From Corynebacterium aurimucosum ATCC 700975 (lineage in GTDB: Bacteria > Actinomycetota > Actinomycetes > Mycobacteriales > Mycobacteriaceae): DNA of 64,000 bases. Every line of letters begins with the position of its first letter. Positions within the stretch are counted from its first letter, which is position 1. Of this stretch, positions 51,674 through 60,239 are shown piece after piece. The notes under the pieces were generated by a model. It worked only from the letters and a program-made list of their open reading frames with translations. It did no database searches and was not told where the DNA came from. Both the position numbers and the translations under genes were made by a program. Where the stretch lies: assembly GCF_000022905.1 (NCBI RefSeq), contig NC_012590.1, positions 1-64,000 of the forward strand, read 5' to 3'.

Positions 51674-53032
51674 ATGACCGGACAAAACACGCCTCCAGAA
51701 ACCACACAGAAACGACCCGCGCCTGGCCCCACGGATGTCCGTCCCATCTGGGATGGAGAGAAAGAGAAGCTGCCAGCCAGCATTTCCGAATTAATCGATC
51801 CGGGTCCCCCTACATGGAGCACAGACCGCGCTTTCGGCCCACGTTTTAGCCCGAATCGAATCGTCGGGCTTGACGCTGCTCGTGGTGTCGCCATTATCGG
51901 AATGATTGCCGTACATATTCTTCCCCCTGCTAATGAATACACCGGAGAACCTACCGCGATTTGGAAGATGTGCGCTGGCAATTCTGCTGCACTTTTCGCG
52001 GTGCTCGCAGGAATATCCGTAGCTTTAATGACAGGTGCTAATAACCCGCATGTGGGCATAAAGTGGCGTCGCAGCTGTGTTTCATTAATAACCCGCGCTC
52101 TGCTTATTTTGGGAATTGGCCTAGTACTGGACCAGTTTGACATAGATGTCTACAATATTTTGCCCTATTATGGCTTGATGTTTCTTCTTGCAGTCCCATT
52201 AACTCGACTGCGAATATGGCACCTTTTGTCGCTTTCCCTACTGTTTGCTTTTATTGGTCCATTAGTAATTTTCGCTACTAATTCGAGGGTGGTTTATCTA
52301 ACCACGCTTAATCCGGGATTCTACGACGTAATTGAAACTCCGCTCGACGTTGTTATCACCTTGCTGGTCGGCGGGACATATCCTGTGGTTACTTGGATGG
52401 CGTACTTGTGCTTAGGCATGGCAGTGTGCCGCATGAACTTAAAATGGTTAACGACTCAGGTCCGTCTCACCGTATGCGGTGGACTTATTGCTGCTTCTAG
52501 CGCCATATTCACTACTTTTGCGCTTGATTACGGCGGCGGTTTTGCGAAACTATATGGGCAAACCGATGGTTACGGTGCACACGATATTCTAGAGATATTT
52601 AAATTCGGCCCCGATGGGCACCTTCCCACTGACACCGCATGGTGGCTGGCGATTAGTGGTCCGCATACAGAAACAACTCCCTCGATCATGCTTTCTGCAG
52701 GCGTCGCCTTGTTCGTAATTGGGGTACTGCTTGTGATCTCGCGAACGCTATCGGGATTACTTTTCCCTCTTATTACCGCTGGCTCAATGGCGATGACTTT
52801 GTATGTCTCCCACTTGTTGTTGTTCGTTCCTTTCCTGGAGTCCATTCATGAACATGCCGTTATATGGTTTTTCGCCCAAATTGTATCCATGATGCTTCTT
52901 TCTTCGGCGTGGTATTTCACGGTAGGGAAAGGCCCCCTTGAATCACTGATGGCAATGATTTGTCGCCGAATTGGGAAAATGGTGGTTCCCCCTTCGCCGG
53001 AACCCGTTAACGTTCCATTGCAAGATAAATAG
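51674..53032 (+). CDS. Polytopic membrane acyltransferase (HGSNAT/DUF1624-DUF418-like)
   Basis: The 452-aa product has an N-terminal cytoplasmic tail (about 60 residues) and about ten membrane helices. The first helix region reads RIVGLDAARGVAIIGMIAVH, the signature of heparan-alpha-glucosaminide acetyltransferase-like and DUF418/DUF1624 proteins, with a probable catalytic His at its end. Such enzymes move acyl groups across the membrane onto sugars or amines. It starts 59 bp after the synthetase and has GAAAGG 6 bp before the ATG. It probably modifies the synthetase product, by inference. It appears intact although its partner is disrupted. Confidence 0.75.
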   Translation: MTGQNTPPETTQKRPAPGPTDVRPIWDGEKEKLPASISELIDPGPPTWSTDRAFGPRFSPNRIVGLDAARGVAIIGMIAVHILPPANEYTGEPTAIWKMCAGNSAALFAVLAGISVALMTGANNPHVGIKWRRSCVSLITRALLILGIGLVLDQFDIDVYNILPYYGLMFLLAVPLTRLRIWHLLSLSLLFAFIGPLVIFATNSRVVYLTTLNPGFYDVIETPLDVVITLLVGGTYPVVTWMAYLCLGMAVCRMNLKWLTTQVRLTVCGGLIAASSAIFTTFALDYGGGFAKLYGQTDGYGAHDILEIFKFGPDGHLPTDTAWWLAISGPHTETTPSIMLSAGVALFVIGVLLVISRTLSGLLFPLITAGSMAMTLYVSHLLLFVPFLESIHEHAVIWFFAQIVSMMLLSSAWYFTVGKGPLESLMAMICRRIGKMVVPPSPEPVNVPLQDK

Positions 53033-53088
53033 GGGGAATTTCTAGCACTGGTACGGTGGTCGTAGTAGATAAGCGTCGCTCAGCACGG

Positions 53089-53154
53089 GGACCTGACCCC
53101 CGTTAGGTAGACACCTGATATCCAGCCCGGTTGGGTTGGGAAGAAAGGTAATCT
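53089..53154 (+). mobile_element. IS element 1, end-only remnant
   Basis: 66 bp matching the orfA-proximal end of element 1 (GGACCTGACCCC...AAGAAAGGTAATCT). It is cut precisely where an ISL3-type end begins. The remaining element is absent. Confidence 0.8.
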
Positions 53155-53529
53155 GGCTCTTCCGGTTTTGGGGTGCGTAGTGGGGTGAAATAGAACACGA
53201 CGGGTTCAGCGGGTCACCACAACATATAGGGGTCCCTGGTGTGAAGATGAAAGTTCCTACACAACCATCTAAACCCACCAGGGACCCGTGCTGTGAAGCG
53301 AAGCCTACTGGAAACCTCGTCGCCGACACCATCTGCCGTACTGCGGAAATCGGACTTGCCATCACCGGTGCTGCTGACGCCGGACCACTGACCATCATTG
53401 AGGCCACACCAGTAGCCGTTACCGGCGTGTGCCCGGACTGCGGACAGCCAGGCAAGCTACGCGACCACACCACCCGTCGATTCGTTGATCTTCCCGTCGT
53501 TGGATTCCCCACCAGGCTGCACGTAACAG
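53155..53529 (+). mobile_element. ISL3-family 5' fragment
   Basis: It begins with the ISL3-like end GGCTCTTCCGGTTTTGGGGT, as in corynebacterial IS31831/IS1207-type elements. A frame from the GTG at 53241 encodes the N-terminal zinc-binding part of an ISL3 transposase (GVCPDCGQPGKLRDHTTRRF then VDLPVVGFPTRLHV). It is cut by copy D of element 1 after that, so the DDE domain is missing. Confidence 0.8.
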
Positions 53530-53567
53530 GGGCCTGGCCCCCGGAAAGTAGACACGTCGGGGGTTAG

Positions 53568-54410
53568 CTATGCTGCTTGGGTCAGTGTAGTTGATGTGAG
53601 TGCTTCGAAGTCATCGGGGGCTTGAAGGTTGCACCAGGAGTGTCGTCTGCGCGTGTTGTAGCGCATGCACCATCGGAAGACTTCTTGGCGGCAGCTGATG
53701 GGATTGTCAAAGACTTTCCGATCACGCAGAACTTCACGCTTTAGGGTGGCGTTAAACGATTCTGCCAGGGCATTATCGGCACTCGTTCCCACGGCTCCCA
53801 TGGATTGGCGCACACCAAGTTGGGCGCAGTGCTCTCTAAATGCTTGTGAGGTGTACACACTGCCGTGATCGGAATGGAAAATTGCCCCTTTAAGGCTTCC
53901 GCGGACTTTTCTGGCATTAGATAAAGCTTCGATAACCAGCGATACCCGCATGTGATCGGCTAGTGCATGGCCGACGAGTTTGCGCGAGTAGACGTCGATG
54001 ACCGTGGCCAGGTACATGTTCTTGCCGCCCTTACACGGCAGGTAGGTGATATCGCCTACGTAGACGTGGTTTGGCCTGTCAGCTGTGAATCTGCGGCCTA
54101 TTAAATCGGGCATGACTCGGTGGCCAGGCTTGCGCCTGGTGGTGATACATCGACGCCGTTTACTAAAGCCTTTCAGCCCCATGGATTTCATAATGCGTGC
54201 GACCTTCTTATGGTTGATCGGGCCGAAGTCCGTATCGTCGTTGAGGCTTGCAGCGATGCGTTTAGCACCATAAAGCCCGTGCTCATCATCGAAGATAGTC
54301 TTGATTCTTGCGCCAATAAGAGCATCGGAACACGTCTTTAACCTGCGTTTTGCGCGGGTGTTGACCCATTTGTAGAACGAGGAGCGATTGAGCTTTAACA
54401 CGTGGCACAT
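53568..54410 (-). CDS. IS3-family transposase OrfB, copy D (start altered)
   Basis: 280 aa from the first internal ATG; the frame is open to about 54464. The GTG start used in other copies has become GTA (TGGTAATCC), which also turns the orfA stop TGA into TAA. The catalytic triad is intact. It is the most diverged copy of the four. Confidence 0.8.
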   Translation of the reverse strand: MCHVLKLNRSSFYKWVNTRAKRRLKTCSDALIGARIKTIFDDEHGLYGAKRIAASLNDDTDFGPINHKKVARIMKSMGLKGFSKRRRCITTRRKPGHRVMPDLIGRRFTADRPNHVYVGDITYLPCKGGKNMYLATVIDVYSRKLVGHALADHMRVSLVIEALSNARKVRGSLKGAIFHSDHGSVYTSQAFREHCAQLGVRQSMGAVGTSADNALAESFNATLKREVLRDRKVFDNPISCRQEVFRWCMRYNTRRRHSWCNLQAPDDFEALTSTTLTQAA

Positions 54411-54460
54411 CCGCTTGACCGAGTACTCGGTTCGGTAGTCGTAGACAAACTGGAAGCGGA

Positions 54461-54761
54461 TTACCAGCGTGTCTCTTCGGCAAAATACTTCGCGGCCTTG
54501 CGCAGGATGTCACGTTCTTCACGCAGCTTAGAGACTTCTTTTTCTAGCTGGCGGATCCGTTCAGAATCAGTGGTCGCCTGGGCGTTGTCACGCAAGGTCT
54601 TCGTGCGGGCGCGTTTGCCGGTGCCGTACTGCTTGATCCAGGAATAAAGTGAGGAACGATTGACTCCAAGCTCTGCTGAAGCCGCGTGAAGTGAGAGGTC
54701 CTCATTGTTTTCGTAGAGGTGCCACAGCATCACGTTTGAACTGTTCGGAGTACCTAGGCAT
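54461..54761 (-). pseudogene. OrfA of IS element 1 copy D, frameshifted
   Basis: The normal start MPRYSEQFKRDAVA is present, but an extra base near 54720 (GAGGTGCCAC instead of GAGGGCCAC) shifts the frame. The rest (LYENNEDLSLHAASAELG...) continues in the other frame. Full-length OrfA cannot be made. Confidence 0.85.
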
Positions 54762-54974
54762 GGTGGTAGATTACCTTTCTTCCCAACCCAACCGGGCTGG
54801 ATATCAGGTGTCTACCAAACAGGGGTCAGGTCCCAGTCCCTAGATTCCGGTGTACAGCCGCCTCATGTAAGACAAAGATCTTCCAAGAATCGTTAAGCTC
54901 CTAGATTGTTAACGCACCTCTTACCGCTTTCAGCAGGCCTGTTACGACAGCACCCCGATGCCCATCTTTGGTCT

Positions 54975-55211
54975 CTACGATTCAGGAATTGTGGTCCCAC
55001 TATGTCGTTTCGCAAGTTCACTAGCTAGATCAGCAGTGATTTTTACTGCTTCTGGGGGATCGGTGACCCAGATGTGGCCCCCAAACTGAAGCAATTGCCT
55101 TACCCCCTGAATATCCGCATATCCCACCACGATACGGACAAAGTTTTCATCCACGAGTTCATGGTGGATAAGCCCTGATCCCAAAACGGAACCAACCCCA
55201 TCAGGCCCCAC
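54975..55211 (-). pseudogene. WYL-type regulator C-terminal fragment
   Basis: The 78-aa frame ends RIVVGYADIQGVRQLLQFGG, HIWVTDPPEAVKITADLASE and LAKRH, which resembles the C-terminal extension of WYL-domain transcription factors (V.., LL.FG...V..P). The first residues (MGPDGVGSVLGS) do not fit, and the helix-turn-helix and WYL core are missing upstream. It sits between IS copies D and element 2. Confidence 0.5.
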
Positions 55212-55530
55212 CTAGAGAGAATTTCAACGCCGTCTTGATTCAGAATCCAACTTTTCTACTTTTGACCTGTTGAAGCTGCGGAACAGGTGTCAACTTAATA
55301 ATATTTATTCCTGCATGTTTGCAGATTCCATGTGGTTAAAATTGACTTGTTTTCTTTCTTGCCTTTGGTCGTTTAACTCACCGGAGACTCTTGTGTTCGA
55401 AGCACCTTGCATGAAGGTTACATCTCCCATGAACTGTTGGACCAACACTTCCGTCCTCATTCTCCCTCGTTGAGGTTACCCTCGTTTAGTGGACACCCTA
55501 TTTGTACGGATCTTGTGTCCGTAAGAGAGG

Positions 55531-55848
55531 ATGTTCATTGTGAGTCAACAGCGCAAGAAGTACACGCCTGAGTACCGGCGTGAAGCCGCGAACCTGGTAA
55601 TCGAGTCAGAGCGCCCGATTGCCCATGTGGCTAAAGAGATTGGTGTTTCCGCCGGGCTTTTAGGCCGGTGGGTCAAACTAGAGCGTGAACGCCGAGGAGC
55701 CTCGGATGGGATGAGTGAGGCTGATCTTCGTGCTGAGAATGCTCGTCTGCGCCGTGAGTTGGCGGAAGCCAAGATGGATAACGAGTTTTTGTCAAAAGCG
55801 ACAGCCTTCTTCGCCGCGAAGCAACGCGAGCAGAAAAGTTCGAACTAA
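55531..55848 (+). CDS. IS3-family OrfA of element 2
   Basis: 105 aa. HTH KYTPEYRREAANLVIES with a downstream coiled coil (ADLRAENARLRRELAEAK). Starts at a GTG/ATG cluster after AGAGAGG. The stop overlaps the orfB start by one base. Confidence 0.92.
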   Translation: MFIVSQQRKKYTPEYRREAANLVIESERPIAHVAKEIGVSAGLLGRWVKLERERRGASDGMSEADLRAENARLRRELAEAKMDNEFLSKATAFFAAKQREQKSSN

Positions 55849-56747
55849 TGCAGCAGGAGAAGGCGAACTACAGCATCAAGCGCATGGCACGACTATTAAA
55901 AGTATCTCGGTCTGGATACTACAAATGGGCCCATGTGCAGCAGAAACGACTATCCGGAAAGGATGATCGGGCAGCATTTTACGATGATGTTGACCGTAAG
56001 ATTCATCAGATTTGGAAAGACTCTGATGAGGTTTATGGTGCTCCGCGGATCACCGCAGAGCTCGCCGAGCGCTACCGCATTTCGCTTAACCGTAAGACTG
56101 TGGCGAAGCGGATGCGCATGATGGGCATTGAAGGGATTTCACCGCGTGCCTTTGTCCCGGTGACTACAATCCAAGCCAAGCGTAAGTCGAGTCTTCCTGA
56201 CCTGGTCAAGCGCATGTTTGATACTGGTGAGCTCAACCGGGTGTGGATGTCGGATATTACCTACCTTCGCACCGGTGAGGGCTGGCTGTATTTGTGCGCG
56301 GTCCGCGATGGTCATTCCCGCAGGGTATTGGGCTGGGCTATGGATAGCGTGCAAGACACAAGTTTGGTCGAACGGGCCCTGCGGATGGCGCATACACTGC
56401 GCGGTGATGTTCCTGATGGGCTGGTGTTTCACGCTGACCGCGGAACGCAATTTACCAGTGAGAAGCTCTGGGAGGTCTGCAGCAGACTGGGCATTGCTCA
56501 GTCTGTGGGGCGTACTGGTGTGTGCTTCGATAACGCGATGGCTGAGTCGTTCTGGTCGACGCTAAAGACTGAATTCTACGACCGTAAGCGCTGGGCGAGC
56601 CGTGATGCTGCACGCAAGGCTGTTGCCTACTGGATTGAAGTCGTCTACAACCGTCGGCGCCGGCACTCTGCACTCGGAATGGTCAGCCCCGTCGACTTCG
56701 AGAACCACGCCGGCGCAATCAACAGCAGAAAAGAAATAGCTGCCTAA
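55848..56747 (+). CDS. IS3-family transposase OrfB of element 2
   Basis: 299 aa with a complete DDE core: WMSDITYLRT, FHADRGTQFTS and AESFWSTLKTEF, and the C-terminal YNRRRRHSALGMVSP typical of IS3 integrases. This is the only intact OrfB of this element in the window. Confidence 0.95.
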   Translation: MQQEKANYSIKRMARLLKVSRSGYYKWAHVQQKRLSGKDDRAAFYDDVDRKIHQIWKDSDEVYGAPRITAELAERYRISLNRKTVAKRMRMMGIEGISPRAFVPVTTIQAKRKSSLPDLVKRMFDTGELNRVWMSDITYLRTGEGWLYLCAVRDGHSRRVLGWAMDSVQDTSLVERALRMAHTLRGDVPDGLVFHADRGTQFTSEKLWEVCSRLGIAQSVGRTGVCFDNAMAESFWSTLKTEFYDRKRWASRDAARKAVAYWIEVVYNRRRRHSALGMVSPVDFENHAGAINSRKEIAA

Positions 56748-57409
56748 CCACTAGGTAGCTCCACTACGTGTCCACGATTTGCGGGCAACCCCATCGTTTT
56801 AGATCATCGTTCGAAGTTTCTTCAGGAGAAAGCATCTCGGGAGAAATCTTTTCTAGCTCCAGTGATAGCTTGAGAGCTTCGGTACGAGTCCTAGAAAGCA
56901 CCTGGCTAAACTGCAGCTTTGAATATTGAACCATCGCTCTTTCTAAGACCATCATCGAAAAACCGGACGCTTGACCTTCCTCGAAAAGCTGAGCGTACAT
57001 AGCTACCCATTTCTTTGGAAGCTCAATTGAGGGCACCGCTTCGGCATTGACGATCGTTTCAAGTTCCGAAATCGAGGCTCCTACAGCAGTCATCTCATCG
57101 CTATCAAACCTAAGACTTTGCGGAAGATCGGAGGGAGACAAAATTGTCTGCTTCTGATAACCACCCATGCCTACGTAGAACATCTTGATGCAGTACGAGA
57201 CATCTTGTCGATAGTTCGGTACTTCACTACCTTTTGAATAACCGTTTAATTCATTTAGAACCCAAGCTCGCAATGTGTCCGCTCCGGCACGATAACTAAA
57301 CGTCAGTAATTGCCTTAGCGATTGCGACAATGGTACCGATTCATCAGCGAGATCATCTATTAACTGTTGTAAGCTGCCCATGCGGACATCACTCCATCAA
57401 TCTAGCCGT

Positions 57410-58102
57410 TTAGGAGCCAAATAGAGCTTGAGTCACTAAAGGGCCAATCGCGGCGCTAGCAGCCGGCGCAAGGACATTGTCAGCCATCCAAGCTCTCACA
57501 GTTTTCAACGCCCCTTTCTTTCCTTCTTTTTCACTTACTCTTTGAAGTTCTTCAACTCGCCCAGTTTCACCATTCGCGTACAAGGCCAAGATTATCTCTC
57601 TAAGGAGCTCAGACTCATTATTTTGGTTGACATTATTGCCATCTCCTTGAATGTTGATTGCACTGCCCAAATTGAAATTGACCTGACTACTCACAAAAGA
57701 ACTCCTAGCTTCTGGACGACTGATTTCCTTGACGGAAATCCCGTGCTCTACTAAATCAATTCCCCTACGCTTCGCACGTACCGTTGAAATATCCCCGGGA
57801 AAACTATCAAAAATTTCAATAAACTCTCGCTGGCCTAACCAATATAAATCCAATTGAAGGTCATCAATGTATTCACCCTCCAAATCTTCAACACGTCGAA
57901 GCTCTGAGAATTGAACAACATCTACGCCAGAATTAACGACGACTTCTAGGATTTTGTCCCGCCGACTCCAAACATCCATGTAAATAAGATACCAATGGTT
58001 GCAAGCACTACCCAGGACAACAACTCGAAATTTAACAGGCGCAGGTGAGCACCATTCTATGCGCACCCACGACCCATCGGAGAATTTTATACCGGAAGTC
58101 AA
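57410..58102 (-). CDS. Unknown protein, partner of the AbiTii-like gene
   Basis: The 230-aa product begins at a TTG (MTSGIKFSDGSWVRIEW...); no better start is visible, and it may be truncated at its 5' end. The N-terminal half is beta-rich with several Trp (HWYLIYMDVWSRRD). A low-complexity polar hinge QVNFNLGSAINIQGDGNNVN lies at about 160-179. A helical C-terminal part ends in a hydrophobic segment (LAPAASAAIGPLVTQALFG). The restored AbiTii-like protein ends with a related QVNFNHMESANMQ motif, so the two may interact. Gene order and 28-bp spacing suggest an operon. I do not recognise the family. Confidence 0.6.
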   Translation of the reverse strand: MTSGIKFSDGSWVRIEWCSPAPVKFRVVVLGSACNHWYLIYMDVWSRRDKILEVVVNSGVDVVQFSELRRVEDLEGEYIDDLQLDLYWLGQREFIEIFDSFPGDISTVRAKRRGIDLVEHGISVKEISRPEARSSFVSSQVNFNLGSAINIQGDGNNVNQNNESELLREIILALYANGETGRVEELQRVSEKEGKKGALKTVRAWMADNVLAPAASAAIGPLVTQALFGS

Positions 58103-58755
58103 TTGAACAAAGTTTTGGCTGAAACGGGTATCAGTCGATATGACCTTGGCGGCTCAACAACTAAGTGGGCGCGAATTGCACATGCCGTAGAGCAACAACA
58201 AGCTAGCCAGAATGACGGCAGGCCACTCGTCAAACTGTCGTCAGTTGCATTCGATCCACGAAATCTGCTCCCCGTGAAGACCGGATGTGGCATAAATGTA
58301 GCCCGAGGCGAGGTGAACATAATTATGTCATTCGACGGACTTTTCGTTTCAGAGGAGGGAAAAGCCAGATGGATCACCAAAACAAATACGCTCAGTGAAG
58401 CAAAGCTCCGAAGCGAACAATTTCGAACATTACTCCTGGGACGCGACGCTCATGAACAAGTCTTGAGGCACTGCCGTCCAGAACTTCTTAAGGAAGACTA
58501 CTACGAAGCCGCTTTTGAAAGTATCAAAGGATTAGCCGAACGCTTACGCTTATTACTGGAATGGACTTGGACGCAAGGAAGCTGGCCCAATCAGTCTTCG
58601 GCAGAGGAAACCCGCGGTTGAAGATAAATCAATTAAAAAGATCAACGGACAGGAACGAGCAAACAGGCACCCAGCTTCTAGCTGAAGGAGTGGTTTCTGC
58701 TTTTCGTAACCCTGCGGCCCACGAAACGCGACTCAATTGGCATATTAGTGAGTAA
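58103..58755 (+). pseudogene. TIGR02391-like protein gene, frameshifted
   Basis: The first frame (58103-58621) encodes TGSQLNKVLAETGI-type sequence, then TKWARIAHAVEQQQ, an N-terminal layout seen in AbiJ/TIGR02391 proteins. At LLLE (near 58560) the frame shifts. The second frame continues MDLDARKLAQSVFGRG, INQLKRSTDRNEQ, then GVVSAFRNPAAHETRLNW, the RNPAAH ending of TIGR02391 (Ymh). One added A at GAATGG (giving GAAATGG) would join them. The N-terminal similarity seems to begin before the TTG, so the 5' end may also be lost. Confidence 0.65.
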
Positions 58756-59012
58756 GACGCACTCGACATCATGGGTCTCGCTTCACTGATTCGTCGTCAC
58801 GTCGACAATGCTGAACATCTTCAGAACCTAGGTTTATAGAATCAATACCTGCCATATGCCATAACATTTGCCCGCTAGAAAACTGAACCGCTAGCAGTCT
58901 TCGGCCCTCAGCTAAAGCCACTAGACACTCACCACTAATCCAAGAGCTATTGCCGCACTAGAAAAAGAGTTCCCAGCCGGTCACCACCGCGCACCACCGC
59001 GCCTAGGGACTC

Positions 59013-59192
59013 TCACCGCAATTCTCCACGCTGCTTATGGAGTATCTCTTGTGCTTTTTGTAGTGCAGTCTCGGTCGATTTCGGTGACTTGGAGGAAGAC
59101 TTCAGTGCGTCAAAGAACTCTTCTGATTCAGCCCATCGCGCCAATTCGTCATACGAAAATTCGGAGGCTTCGTCTTTTCTATTTATAGTCAC
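59013..59192 (-). CDS. Small antitoxin-like protein (59 aa)
   Basis: A GTG start and the sequence EFSYDELARWAESEEF match the N-terminus of a group of actinobacterial RHH antitoxins (YDELAxWAES). The usual C-terminal DNA-binding ribbon-helix-helix is not there; instead a short helical tail KAQEILHKQRGEL ends it. It could be a truncated antitoxin. No toxin gene is visible beside it. Confidence 0.45.
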   Translation of the reverse strand: MTINRKDEASEFSYDELARWAESEEFFDALKSSSKSPKSTETALQKAQEILHKQRGELR

Positions 59193-59308
59193 TTCACCTG
59201 TGCTTTCGTCGACGCATACACAATGTGTTCAAACATGCTTTATTCGGACTTAAGGGTTAAAAGAACCCTCCTATCCATACTCATACGAGCGGCATAGGAG
59301 GGTGGGGC

Positions 59309-59387
59309 ATCCCCACTGATGTGGGGTGTGGGTACGTTGCCGAGAATGCAGCCTGCCCAATTATGAGCTATCCCCACTGACGTGGGG
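59309..59387. CRISPR. Two-repeat CRISPR relic, type I-E-like
   Basis: The core ATCCCCACTGATGTGGGG (59309-59326) recurs as ATCCCCACTGACGTGGGG (59370-59387), exactly 61 bp apart. That is the period of type I-E arrays (28-29-bp repeat plus 32-33-bp spacer). The palindromic CCCCAC/GTGGGG core is typical of actinobacterial I-E repeats. The outer bases of the two repeats differ, and no third repeat or cas gene is present, so this is a decayed end of an array. Confidence 0.55.
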
Positions 59388-59867
59388 CGCGCCCAAAATA
59401 GGGTCGGGACTCGCTGTCATCGACAGATACCCTGCCTTTTCAGGCTTGTAATGAGTATACCAGTTTTTACCATCTGCGAGTAGTCTAGGACGCTTCCTCC
59501 TACAGGGAGGGGGGCAGTGTGCCGCGAACACCTAATACCATGCCGCCTTATAGAGTGTCTGCACCCGGAAAATTCTTCGGCAGGTGGTTAGCTTCTGCGT
59601 TTGCTACATATGCATACGTGTACATCCGTGCATACACGTATAATGACTTCTTCTATCTTGATACCTATCTAGCAATCACATTTTCCCTAAAGCGATTCTT
59701 GCTGGTGAAGTCCGTGGGGGCGCATTCCGACTATCTCTTCGGGAATACTGCTAAATGCCTTCTAGCCTTGAAGAGTACAAGTTACGGGTTGCGACGTTGA
59801 GGTTGCCATCCGTTGGTAAGTCTTGTGGGATGTCGGGTTTTAAGGGTTTGGTCGGGAACTCGATGAT
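59388..59867. other. Stretch between CRISPR relic and IS copy E, no firm gene
   Basis: A 93-codon frame from a GTG at 59519 lacks a ribosome site and recognisable motifs, and is probably not a gene. On the minus strand, 59750-59867 reads as a plausible C-terminal fragment (IIEFPTKPLKPDIPQDLPTD...) entering IS copy E, but I cannot name it. Confidence 0.4.
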
Positions 59868-59939
59868 GGACCTGACCCCTGTTAGGTAGACACCTGATAT
59901 CCAGCCCGGTTGGGTTGGGAAGAAAGGTAATCTACCACC

Positions 59940-60239
59940 ATGCCTAGGTACTCCGAACAGTTCAAACGTGATGCTGTGGCCCTCTACGAAAACAATGAGG
60001 ACCTCTCACTTCACACGGCTGCAGCAGAGCTAGGAATCAATCGCTCCTCACTTTATTCCTGGCTTAAGCAGTACGGCACTGGCAAACGTGCCCGCACGAA
60101 GACCTTGCGTGACAACGCCCAGGCGACCACTGATTCTGAACGGATCCGCCAGCTAGAAAAAGAAGTCTCTAAGCTGCGTGAAGAACGTGACATCCTGCGC
60201 AAGGCCGCGAAGTATTTTGCCGAAGAGACACGCTGGTGA
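59940..60239 (+). CDS. IS3-family transposase OrfA, copy E
   Basis: 99 aa, HTH and coiled coil. Identical as read to copy B. The ATG follows GAAAGG. Its last bases overlap the orfB GTG. Confidence 0.92.
   Translation: MPRYSEQFKRDAVALYENNEDLSLHTAAAELGINRSSLYSWLKQYGTGKRARTKTLRDNAQATTDSERIRQLEKEVSKLREERDILRKAAKYFAEETRW

Larger units (their letters stand above)
53530..54833 (-). mobile_element. IS3-type element 1, copy D (1304 bp)
   Basis: Same ends as the other copies, except for one base change in the left end (GGCCTGGCC). CAG triplets at 53527-53529 and 54834-54836 form a 3-bp target duplication. One extra base in orfA explains the length. Confidence 0.92.
55471..56793 (+). mobile_element. 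IS3-type element 2, complete copy (1323 bp)
   Basis: Imperfect terminal inverted repeats begin TGAGGTTACCC at the left and end GGGCAACCCCA at the right, continuing to a shared GTGGACAC. TCGT at 55467-55470 and 56794-56797 is a 4-bp target duplication. It is inserted in the AbiTii-like gene. Confidence 0.93.
55305..57381 (-). pseudogene. AbiTii-like abortive infection gene split by an IS
   Basis: The part 56794-57381 encodes 196 residues (MGSLQQLIDDLADESVPLSQ...) with the AbiTii-like start: helical LADESVPLSQSLRQLLTFSY and LRAWVLNELNGY. The element at 55471-56793 breaks it at codon 196. On the far side the same frame continues from 55466 to a TAA at 55305-55307 (GRMRTEVLVQQF..., ending KQVNFNHMESANMQE). 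Removing the IS and one TCGT gives a 249-aa protein. AbiTii domains occur in phage-defence proteins; the mechanism is not known from the sequence. It lies 28 bp downstream of the 57410 gene. Confidence 0.75.

Noticed and set aside
59519..59800. 93-codon frame from GTG
   Set aside because: No ribosome site, no recognisable motif, and it lies in decayed DNA between a CRISPR relic and an IS. Kept only as part of the gap description.
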